A DNA stretch of 64,000 nt, from assembly GCA_946803715.1 (NCBI GenBank), contig CAMPET010000004.1:507146-571145 (forward strand). Direction: 5' to 3'. A program made the translations under genes and the position numbers. The DNA comes from Beroe ovata. Lineage: Eukaryota; Ctenophora; Nuda; Beroida; Beroidae. The notes beneath the pieces were generated by a model. That model did not search any database. It worked only from the letters and a program-made list of their open reading frames with translations, and was not told the origin of the DNA. This document shows positions 1 to 9,889 of the stretch, in pieces. Within the stretch, counting starts at the first letter, position 1. Every line of letters begins with the position of its first letter.

Positions 1-103
1 ACCCCACACTCTGATCCCATGGTAACTCCACTCTCTGATCCCATGGCATGGTAGCCCCTTACCCCACTCTCTGATCCCATGGTAACCCCTCTCTCTAATC
101 CCA
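1..103. repeat. Short minisatellite in a GPCR intron
   Basis: About three to four imperfect copies of a 24-35 bp unit built around CTCTGATCCCATGGTAAC precede the splice acceptor at 111-113. The unit carries the half-site CCATGGTAAC that recurs in X-box-like motifs elsewhere in the window. It lies in the intron upstream of the GPCR exon. Confidence 0.7.
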
Positions 104-113
104 CTCTCCGCAG

Positions 114-1348
114 GGATCCCGGGAAATTTGCTGGCGGTGATCTACTTCACCCGACCCTCACTCAGCAGAGGACTGTCCACCTCCCTGTACATAGCAGTTG
201 CTATAGCTGATGTGAGTATCTGCATCACACAGCTCCCTGTCCTCGTGTCACTCCTCTCCCACAGAGCTCAGGTTCTCTTCTCCGTCAATGCCCTCTGCAC
301 CGGCTGGAGACTCCTCTTCAAGTCTCTCCAGAGGTTCGCTGTCTTCCTCGTCCTCCTCCTCAGCGTGTCCAGGACTATCGGACTCATGTGGCCACTCCGA
401 TCTGTACGGAAGAATGCTGTGTTGGGTGCGATGTACTCCTACCTGGTGTATATTGTGGTGGAGGCGGCCGGGCTGGGATCCCAGGAGGGATACTCCTGGG
501 ACAGGACCGGGGTTTACTGTTTCGAGAATGGGTACCAGCCAACCAGCACAGCTTACACCAGTCTGTACACCGCTAGTCTGGGAATACCAGCCATCATCAT
601 ATTCTTCAGCTTTGTGATATCTGTCACGGCCATGAGGCGGTCCATATCCAGCTCCTCTGGGCTGGGCATCACTAAAACATCCACGACCAGGGACTCCACC
701 AAGAAACAAGCAACAGTGACAATCATCCTTTTCACCCTAACCTACATCATCTGCAACATCCCGCACTTTATCAACATGGTTGCTTGGATAGTTACCATGT
801 CGTTGCCAGGTTGCTCCCAGAGCAACAGTTGCTACCCTGGACCTGTGTACAACAACCCCTTCATGTACTGGTTCAGTTGGAATATCAGCGAGGTTCTCAG
901 TGTCCTAGTGAACTGCGCATGCAATCCCGTGATCTACTACTTCAGAATTACAAAATTCCGTGATTGGATAATCCACGTGTTTCTGCCCGGCGGAAGGACA
1001 GTTGTTTCGGACTACTCCATGGGCTCATTCCGACTGTACGATCCTCCGAACAGGTGGGATAAGAGGAGGAAAATGATACGGAAACACACAACCGATGAAA
1101 TACTCGCTCAGTCTCTAAAACGTCATGAGCCGTTATGTGTCACCAATGAGACTGATGACGTTGAAACTGTTGTCACTGACAACGTCATCAGCACTATGGG
1201 CGAACATGATGGTGGTAAAACTTATTGTGTACCACTGCCCGATTTGAACAAAGGGGAATTAGAAATAGAATCAGACTCTCTGAAAACTGATTTAGTTCCT
1301 AAGCCCGAAAATGAGGGCCCAAAAGTCCCTCTTGTGAAGATTGTCTAA
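114..1348 (+). CDS. Class A (rhodopsin-like) GPCR, final coding exon
   Basis: This is a 3' exon of a seven-transmembrane receptor; the 5' end lies outside the window. The acceptor is the CAG at 111-113 and the exon enters with two bases of a split codon, then reads IPGNLLAVIYF, the GN motif of TM1. There is no ATG at the start of the open frame, so it is not a first exon. About 410 residues are encoded. TM3 ends in SRTIGLMWP in place of a clean DRY. TM6 has the sequence YIICNIPHF, with CNIP where CWxP is usual. TM7 carries NPVIYY, the NPxxY motif. Cysteines between TM4 and TM5 could form the usual loop disulfide. The tail of about 130 residues is hydrophilic and Ser/Thr-rich. It resembles divergent peptide or chemosensory receptors of invertebrates; the ligand cannot be inferred. 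AATAAA signals follow at 1479 and 1556. Confidence 0.85.
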
Positions 1349-1478
1349 TTAGAAGTAGAACTACAACAAAAAGTCAAACCGCTTGAATAGTTAAACTTGA
1401 ACTGCTTGATATAAACGCGGATATTCGGATGTGTTTACTGTTTGTATAGACGCCGCCGGCCGCAGTTCAAAGATGCAG

Positions 1479-1561
1479 AATAAATCGAGATGTTTAGACA
1501 TTGGCAATAGAAAATCACAAAAACTTCTAATTGTTTTTACAGATATCTCACTATCAATAAA
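1479..1561 (+). promoter_or_regulatory. Candidate polyadenylation signals of the GPCR
   Basis: AATAAA hexamers occur at 1479-1484 and 1556-1561, 131 and 208 bases after the stop codon. They are the first such signals downstream. Confidence 0.5.
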
Positions 1562-1907
1562 CTCATTATGTAAACCTCTTTAAAATTCTAATGTGCTAAA
1601 TCTTTTCAATAACAAATTGAAATAATGTTAATTTGTTAACAACTTGATCTAACTTGATTGTTGATCAAATCAGAAATCAAACTGCCTACACAGGCTACAA
1701 TGGAACAAGTATGATTGATCCAGCTGCACACATACCTACGAGTTTACATATCAAATCTGATGAGAATTAAATCGAGGTTTTTAGGTTATCACAAACGGCC
1801 CATAATGATAATCGAAAATGGGAAATTCAGTGATCAGTTTGACTGAATGAAAGTATGGCCCGAGGTTCATGACTGAGGTTTGTGTCAGATTAATGGGTCC
1901 AGCATAA

Positions 1908-4900
1908 TTAAGATCTGCACTTCGGTATGGAAACACCTCCACAGCTTATGGAGAGAATTATCCAGAATATTACCTGAAATGGTGTTGTCATGGTATACAG
2001 ATATTCTCACAATGTACTAACATTTACACACATTGATTATTCTGATATTAGCTGGTGTTAGTGTACTTACAAATCCAACAACACCAATCGCCAGATACAT
2101 TTTCACATTTTTCCAAAACATCGCACGTCTCAGATCACGACTTTGACGTTGAAACTGTGTACTCTGGTTTGTTAGATCCTCAGCCTTATCAACCAGCAAT
2201 TCGAGCCGTTCACCACGTTGTGATAGTGTGTCTGGGGGTTACAAACGCGTAAAAGCTTGGTAAATTAAAATAGAAAGGCATGAAAATTTATTCCCATAGC
2301 AACGAGAAAAGTTGCTATGGTAACAATATGAGGTTGCTATAGCAACAAAAAGAGGTTTTCCACCTATATTCTTCACCATGATCTGCTTCAAATCGTCGAT
2401 CTCACTTTGGACTTTGGTGATAGTTCCAGACTCAGGGTTTTCCACATAGTACCTCTGAAAGTGAAAGTGAAATGGACATTGGACAGTTGTTATGGAATGG
2501 ACAGTATTTGGAATGGACAGTATTTGTAATATGGGATTTGACGACTGTCTGCAACAGCAATGAGCAATAGCACACCAGCTTTTTCACCTTCCTAACTCTC
2601 ACTCCCATTTCCCCGACACAACACCACTTGACGGAGTTCAGACATTCGGGATCAGCGTTACTATGGAAACAGCTAGCGTGTGACACACGTGTTGGCGATA
2701 CGGCACGTGACCGAGTGACGTCATCACATGAGGCGTCACGTGATGATAGGATGGGGGAATGACGGTTTGGGGACATGGACCGTCTCTTGGACATGATTCT
2801 GATCCAGGATAATGCTTCAGGTGAAAATGCAGGGGAAAAACTAATCAGTATGGTAGATGAAGCGGGCACGTACACATTGCAGTAGCTGTGAAAAATTTGA
2901 ACCAAAAACGGAGAGTTCTACACTTCTGCAAGCATAAAACCTTGCGATATTTGACACAAACTTCCCCGACAAGCGTCCAGTCTCCCGATAATCGTTCCAT
3001 ATTGTCTGAGAGACACTGTTTGTGGTCAACATGGTCAACATGGTAGAGGTCAACACTCAACACAGTAGTGGTCAACATGGTAGTGGTCAACACTCAACAT
3101 GGTAGTGGTCAACATGGTAGTGGTCAACACTCAACATGGTAGTGGTCAACATAGTAGTGGTAAACATGATCATGGTCAACATGGTAGTGGTCAACATGGT
3201 AGTGGTAAACATGATCATGGTCAACATGGTAGTGGTCAACATGGTAATGGTAAACATGATCTTGGTTAATATGTTAGTGGTTAACATGGTCATGGTTAAT
3301 ATGTTAGTGGTCAATATGGTCATGGTTGATATGGTGGACATCATATCCTTAATCTAAATCGCAAAGAAATATCTCTTGCCAGTCAATCAATAATCAACAC
3401 TTTGCAAATTCCTCTTCTGTTCTAAACTAGATGCCCATTGATCAAAGACAGAATGGCCACGACAACAAAATGAATTTTAAAATCCGAGAATAAAGAGTTG
3501 TCTGTACACAGTACACATGATGCCAACTACCAAGGTGATTAAATCATTAAGTGATTAACTTATCAATCGGTTATCACTTATCAGGACTAATGCTTGTTGT
3601 GTCGTGATAACTCTGAGAAAAGATAACGTGAGATAAGATCAAGCATCAGGCAGGGTGCAGTAGAAAAAACACACCGATTATAACACAAGCCAGGATTCCC
3701 TAGCCAGGTAACAGTTGGTTGGAGGAATCAAATCACTAGCAAAGGAGGAGCGTTAACCAAACTAATGATACGACAAACTGTGTAGAGGGCAAAGCTTGTA
3801 GTAGCTATATTTGAATACCGATTGTTTTTCCGGATAAACTTGTATCGACTATAATATCAAACAGATAGGTATACAAACGAGACATTTATCTCATTACTGG
3901 CAGATCCAGGGAGCTATAATTGGCTGACTCACAACTCCCAATATACGAGGGTAAACGGTCGCTGTAAGCCAGTGGCAATGTATCCTGCATCATTGCAAGA
4001 AGCAGACTACATGGCCAGGTCAGTAGCCTATTTGGGATGTCTCATAACTCGCAGGAGTCAAACATGCGATTGGAAGTGTGGAGGCTGATGTACATCGAGT
4101 TTTATTGTTGTGATAATGTGCAGGCAGTAGCAAAAAGTTGTTTTTGATTCGATGATATGCAGGCTGCAGCAAAAAGTTGTTCTTGGTGCAGTAACTTATC
4201 AAGAGGTGTACATTAAGATAACAGTGTTTATCAGTTGTCATTGAACCGATAACTTGTGATAGATATACAATGAAAATGTACTGATAATGTGTAATGAGTA
4301 ATGATAAGGTGTACATACCACTTGACTCTGAAGAACTTTAGAGAAGTCGCTATCCATGGCGTAGGGCAATGCTGTTTTTGCAGCAGTTCCATACTGTCGC
4401 TGGAACCTGGAGAATATTCAGCTATCAGCGTCATATCACATCGTTTTTGGATAGGAAACCCTTTGCTCTTTTTTGAAGAGGATTTTTTTTCTCCGTCAGG
4501 AAATACGTGACGATGTTCCTGACGGAGAAAAATGTTGATTGTTGAAGCGCGCGCGCCCGGACGTAGAATAATGCGCCATTATTTCTCTGGGAAAAGTTTC
4601 GCGTCTTCCTAAATGCACGAAAATTGATGATTTAACATGTGACTGAAGGACAAAAGATAGAAAGACACGAACACAAGACAGAAGAAACAAAGGACCAAAG
4701 CGTAATCAAGTCAGTCCCCACATCTCACTGTACTCAACGATGAATCCCAGCTACGGAAGACATGCATAGAGACTCAGAGCCGAAAAAAGATGGCATGTAA
4801 TTTCGTCACGCAGACGTCTCCTGATGATCTGGTGTCAACTAGTTCCATCGTCAGCATTCCTACGTGTCACAGTCATGTAGTGGTGTCAACAGTTTATGAC

Positions 4901-6185
4901 GAATGACTCTCCATTCGTCACACAGTCCTGGTGTCAACGAATTCCATCGTCAGCATTCCTACGTGTCACAGTCATGCAATGGTGTCAGCAAACTCTGACG
5001 AATAATTATTAATTACCCATTCGTCACACAGGCCTATTCAGACAAACTGGTGTCAACGAATTCCATCGTCTTCATCCTGCATTCCTACGTCACGGTAATG
5101 CAGTGGTGTCAGTAAGTTGTGACGAATGACTCCCCATTCGTCACACAGTCCTGTTCTGACAAAGTGATGTCAACGAATTCCATCGTCAGCATTCCTACGT
5201 GTCATGCAATGGTGTCAGCAAACTCTGACGAATAATTCCCCATTCGTCACACAGGCCTGTTCTGACAAAGTGGTGTCAACGAATTCCATCGTCTTCATCC
5301 TGCATTCCTACGTCACAGTTGTGCAGTGGTGTCAGTAAGTTGTGACGAATGACTCCCCATTCGTCACACAGTCCTGTTCTGACAAACTGGTGTCAACAAA
5401 TTCCATCTTTAGCATTCCAACATTACAGTTGTGCAGTGGTGTCAGCAAGTTTGTGACCAACCGGTGTCGTCACAGAGTATCCCAACCTCTTTGTCATCGA
5501 AGAGGCTACGCTACCATTTCTCGATTGGGACTTTGGAGCTATAATATTTCCACTTTTCCTATGATGCTCAAGACGAAAATAACCGAGAAAAAAATACTAT
5601 GTGTGTGTAAAACATCGATCGATGAATTAGAAAGCACGATATCGTACCTAGGTATATTCTAATGATGAAATCACACATTTTACCTTTCCATGATGTCGTT
5701 CAAGAAACCGAAGGCTTTAGATCTGGGAAAGTCCTGATGGAATGGAAAGTAGGTAATTAATGAGATTATTAGAACAACAATTCACAAAATGTAGTTCATG
5801 GTGATCCCAAACCTCATCTGTGATACATAGATATGTTATCATGTCATTTGCAATATAGTGGAATAGATATTTGTCATGTGTGTAGGTGAGTTTCCCATCC
5901 CTGTCAACCTTTCGCAGTATTTCATTAGTCACCTGAAGAACAAACTGTCTCATCTTTCTGAGGGAATTGTACAATCAAATAACTAATAAGTAGGTGTTGA
6001 AAGTGGGCATTCCGACTTCTATTTACTTCTAGTTTGGGAGATAAATGAGACACATTATCAACCTTGCATGTGAACTGAACATATGAATATCCTGAATAAC
6101 TCACTTGATCAAAGTTACCAGCATACTGAGCATACTTAGTCAAGATTGTGGTTTTCCTAGCAACAACTGCATAATATATTGACAT
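1908..6185 (-). CDS. VAMP7: VAMP7, longin-type R-SNARE
   Basis: This v-SNARE drives fusion of late endosomal, lysosomal and secretory vesicles. Seven exons join without phase conflict: 6185-6105, 5932-5813, 5733-5684, 4406-4319, 2454-2364, 2231-2071 and 1973-1908, giving 218 residues (human 220). Exons 1-4 encode the longin domain, beginning MSIYYAVVARKTTIL and including KYLFHYIANDMITYLC and KTALPYAMDSDFSKVL. Exons 5-6 encode the R-SNARE helix; QRGERLELLVDKAEDL holds the zero-layer arginine. Exons 6-7 encode the tail anchor and a short lumenal end with CGG and PKC, as in animal VAMP7. The start is the first ATG, immediately followed by longin homology. The 4406/2454 intron holds hairpins, a CRE/E-box patch and a minisatellite; the 5684/4406 intron holds the satellite array. 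I am very sure of this call. Confidence 0.95.
2684..2750. promoter_or_regulatory. E-box and CRE cluster in a VAMP7 intron
   Basis: Within about 70 bases there are three CACGTG E-boxes and a perfect TGACGTCA CRE octamer at 2716-2723. An X-box-like GTTACTATGGAAAC lies just before, at 2657-2670. They sit in the intron between VAMP7 exons 5 and 4. Function is inferred only from motif density. Confidence 0.4.
3025..3335. repeat. 15-bp minisatellite, AACATGGTAGTGGTC type
   Basis: About 20 copies of a 15-18 bp unit related to GGTCAACATGGTAGT fill this stretch, with TCAACATGATC variants towards the 3' end. Long open frames on both strands (repeated MVVVN or MLTTT) are artefacts of the repeat. It lies in a VAMP7 intron. 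Confidence 0.85.
4486..4532. repeat. Perfect 17-bp inverted repeat (hairpin)
   Basis: Arm 4486-4502 (TTTTTCTCCGTCAGGAA) is the exact reverse complement of arm 4516-4532, separated by 13 bases. It lies in the VAMP7 intron just upstream (in gene sense) of exon 4. Confidence 0.75.
4807..5465. repeat. ~115-bp satellite array, six copies
   Basis: Units begin near 4832, 4931, 5051, 5168, 5274 and 5391, with spacings of 99, 120, 117, 106 and 117. Each has GTGTCAACGAATTCCATCGTC, then ATTCCTACGTCAC, then GTGGTGTCAG, then an inverted repeat TGTGACGAATG/CATTCGTCACA, then CTGTTCTGACAAA. Copies 2 and 4 share one variant set and copies 3 and 5 another, giving a higher-order period of about 223 bp. It lies in the VAMP7 intron between exons 4 and 3. 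A second patch is at 32262-32615. Confidence 0.9.
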
Positions 6186-6404
6186 GGCTAAGAAAGTTGG
6201 GATTGATCAGTTGTTGCCTCAGTACATAAGTAACAAATTGCATATTGCATAAACTATTCGCAGTAGAATATCATCTACAAAACATTGAGTTCTGTACCTC
6301 AATATAGAATTGAGTTATCACTCCCTTTTCATAATCCCATACCAATTCATAGCAAATCATGTATTCAGCAGCAGTCAGTGCTTGATTGTCAGGCAATCTT
6401 TAAA

Positions 6405-6655
6405 ACACGCTTGTTGTTCACACAGTGTCGTTCACGCTTGTCGTTCACGCTTGTTGTTCACACAGTGTCGTTCACGCTCGTCGTTCACGCTCGTCGTTCA
6501 CACAGTGCTAGCAATATATAGTGGGTATACGCTCAGTAGAAGGGAGCACAGTGAGTATTAGCGATATACAGTGAGTATACGATCAGTAAAAAGTAGGGCA
6601 GTCAGTGTTAGCGATATACAGTGAGTAGAAATTTGGTAGAAGGAAGGACATTTAG
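6405..6655. repeat. Two adjoining minisatellites
   Basis: At 6405-6510 there are copies of CACGCTTGTCGTTCACACAGTGTCGTT, about 12-27 bp. From about 6510 to 6655 there is a ~55-bp unit containing GATATACAGTGAGTATACG, CAGTAGAAGG and GCACAGTGAGT. The second array resumes at 7717-7770 after the inserted element. Confidence 0.75.
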
Positions 6656-6665
6656 TGCTAACTAT

Positions 6666-7716
6666 TAGGGTTTCCATCTAGATATTATCTAGATAATATT
6701 ATCTATATAATTAGCGAAATTTCTTTATCTATTTTTCAAGATGATTTCTACTAGATATCTCGATAGTTTTAAAATCTCTTTTCTGGAGAAATTTAAGGAA
6801 AAATGGGCTGAAATTTCCCATAAATATCTCAATATCAGGTACTGCAAGCGTCTGATCAGCAGATTTTGATTGTCCGTACACCACCTCAGCTATAGATACT
6901 ACTTCTTGAGCTTTTTACAAATAAATTGATCAAGTAGGGGACCTACAGCTGATACCTCGACTCAAGTTTAGAGCTTCAGATGCCACTTCTTGAGCTACAG
7001 ATTCCCTTTCATAAGTTGGGAGGCGGGAGCTACAGATACTAATCTTTGAGCGCAAAGCTAAAGATACTGCCATTTGGGTTGGTGGCTACTACTTCTTGAG
7101 TTGTAAGCTACACTTGTTACTTCTAAAGTGGAGAGCTACATATCAAAATCATTAATACTTGCGTTGGCACTTGGCAGCAAAAGATAATACTTTTAGAGTC
7201 TGGAACATCAGATACCCCATGTCGGGTTATCAGTAGCTGCACATACTATTCCTGAGCTGGGAGCCACTGATACTGCCTACTTATTTTATTAGGGGCTGCC
7301 AATACTTCTTAAAATTTGGCAGCTAGGTACAGGTGCCTCTTCCTTCATGGTTAGGAGCTGCAGGTACTACTTTTCGAGTTGGTCCTACACTTCTCTACTT
7401 TGGAGCTGTTACAGAAGCCAATTCCAGGTCTAGAAACCAGCTATACAACAATATTACTTGGGAGCCCCAATAAGGAACGTTTTTTTTCTCTTAGTCATCA
7501 TTTTCTAGAGCATGGCTACTTGAGGAAATATCTCCACCAAAATTTGGTCCTATTAGTTGAATTAGCGATTCAAAATTTCATCTAGGTTTTCTAGATAATC
7601 TAGATCATGATTATAAATTTTTCACCATTATCTAGATTATCTTAGTAGTCGTGATAATGGTGAAAATTTATCTATTTGTCTGGATAAAAGATTTTGAGTA
7701 GATAATGGACACCCTT
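6666..7716. mobile_element. Probable non-autonomous inverted-repeat DNA element
   Basis: The left end reads AGGGTTTCCATCTAGATA and the right end, reverse-complemented, AGGGTGTCCATTATCTAC. Subterminal sequence at both ends is rich in TCTAGATAATCTAG-like palindromes. The element interrupts the ~55-bp minisatellite that flanks it on both sides, which supports insertion. The interior (about 6880-7380) holds degenerate repeats of GAGCTACAGATACTACTTCTTGAG and no transposase frame. The ends resemble hAT-type termini, but no clear target-site duplication could be set. Confidence 0.6.
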
Positions 7717-8289
7717 CAAACAATATACAGCAAGTATATGCCCAGAAGAGGGAGCACAGTGAGTGCTACACTGTACACAGCTTCTTTTTAAGGATTCAAG
7801 TTATGCTTCAAACTAGTGTTTAATGAGCTAGTTACGTAGCACTGAAGTGTCATGTGATCTGATACTAACTTCGTTGAGTCTATCATCAAACATCAAAACC
7901 GTCTAGCTCCTGCCCAATGATTATATCCATAATATACCACATGACCCTCAGGAGCGATTCAAACATTCATCACTTGTACTAAATTCACTGCCCTAATTTA
8001 AAAAAATTCTTATTCTGTCTCTTTCTTGGTAAAACAGACATTGCGTGACGCGTAACTTACTAATTTAGTTGATCCGTGCAAATGACACAGAACTCAAAAA
8101 CTGCAGAATCGAATGCAAATTGGCTGCAGTCAGTGATAGCTTCTATCGAGAACTNGAAAAACGATCATTTCACTATTTTCGTTGAACTGGCTGCAGTCGA
8201 AAAGTATAATGCATCAGCATATGTTGTTATTCCGATTGTCCATCGTAATTCAAAGCCCGGCTTCATTGCCCGGCTTCATTGTTATTCTG

Positions 8290-8775
8290 TCACTGTCAGG
8301 TTTGGTGCAGTGCAAGTGGTGGCGCGCCGCGCATGCGCGCTCTCAATTGAACTGACAATTATAATTACTTGTACGTAGGGCGCGATGTCCAGCCCCGTGT
8401 ACGTGACTCGCACAGCTGAGTGCACAGGTTTCGTAGGGTAACACTTCGCGGCTTGCATCATGCAGCGGTCTGGCATCGCCCGACAAGCTGGGCTTTCCTT
8501 TACCTTGAAGGATTTCACCCGCACCCTACCCTTGCTGGCGGGATTTTATCCCTGGCTTGTCGATCGATGATAGACCCTGTCGAGAATTTCGTTTCGCGCG
8601 CGCGCGGCTCAAACTTATTCTCAGACAATCCGCTTCGCGGCTTGCATCAGCTTCGCGGCTTGCGCTTGCATCAGCGGCTTGCATCAGCGGTCTGGCATCG
8701 CCTGACAATCCCTGGCAAGATCAATTGAAAATCGCGCGCACCGACGGCAGGGTAAAATCCTACAATCCTGTACCC
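8290..8775. repeat. GC-rich interspersed repeat block
   Basis: In an AT-rich setting this block contains GCGCGC runs (near 8320-8345 and 8595-8610) and duplicated modules: TTCGCGGCTTGCATCA followed by GCGGTCTGGCATCGCC occurs at about 8447-8482 and again at about 8632-8703. Its end (8724-8763) is an inverted copy of 40015-40054. No convincing gene was seen. Confidence 0.6.
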
Positions 8776-9889
8776 GGCCGGATGCAAAGGCTAAGATCAA
8801 GGGTAAGAGAATATTTAAATTACATTTGAATTCGAAATTGCAATATAATAATGCATATATTCATATTGATAAGATGAACAATAACAAATAAAGATTAATA
8901 AGATTAAGATAGTCATAAAGGAATAAATGAATATGAATAAGAGAATATCGGCATGCCAAGTGTCAACTATAACATTAACTCTAAGTCTAAGAACCACGAA
9001 CTCCAAGTCCTAAGAATCATCAGAAGTCAATATATCTCATTCTCGAATATCTGTACGTGTAATTGTAACGGTAAATTTCCACTTCCTACTGGAAATAAAT
9101 GCATCACAATGCTGTGATCAATCTAGCAGAGTGCTGAGGGTCGAGTATCTCTTCCCATAACCAGATATCAGTATATGCAGTGGACCCAACAGGAAGCTGA
9201 GTCCACTGTAAACACGTGTATCTCACGAGGGCTATAGGGAAGGGGCAAGTGACTCCATATCACAAATGGGTCTCCACTCCCAGAGGGATATGTGAGCCCT
9301 GCCCACACGATCAACAGCTCCCAGCAGGATATATTCTCACATGGACCATGTGCCTCGTGTCTTCGAGCACTGGTAACACTCGGCATGCAATCCATGTATC
9401 ATTGTGAAAACGTCACACGGTCAGATATCGTCATCTACATAATATCACATCGAATTCAAGAAACCAGCACCATATGATAAAATATTAGCAGTAACGTCAA
9501 CTGTAGTAAGTATTGAGGAATACGGCCGGAACCTTACGGATTAGTGTCTGTCTGATGGCGCGTTACACAGGCTAGCTCCGTAACGGGTGTTACAGTGTTA
9601 CGAGGGGGAGTGTAACATTCGCATGACATGTTGCTGGCTGATTCCTGCAATATGACAGCGCTTCCTTCCGAACATGTGACATGATAAACACACTCTCTCA
9701 CTAAAGCTGGCCTCATAGCACGACGCAATAGACTGCACGGACAATCCAATAATTCGCAAGGTGCGATGGTGTTAAAATCCCAGTTTCATCCTCTATTATT
9801 ATTGTAGCTCATCTCTACCAAATATGACAATAGCTATCTCTCTCGTGCAGTGTATATAGGATCCGCACTCAAGTGAATGGTAACGGAAA
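8776..9889. other. Intergenic stretch, no gene seen
   Basis: AT-rich at 8810-9100, then mixed composition. Open frames are short and show no recognisable protein. It separates the VAMP7 side from the 3' end of the SPRED-like gene. Confidence 0.5.

Noticed and set aside
248-709. 153-residue frame antisense to the GPCR exon
   Set aside because: Shadow of the GPCR coding strand; no homology.
3136-3357. Open frames encoding MVVVN/MLTTT repeats
   Set aside because: They are translations of a 15-bp minisatellite on both strands.
4807-5465. CRISPR-like array
   Set aside because: Units are contiguous satellite copies without unique spacers, in a eukaryotic intron.
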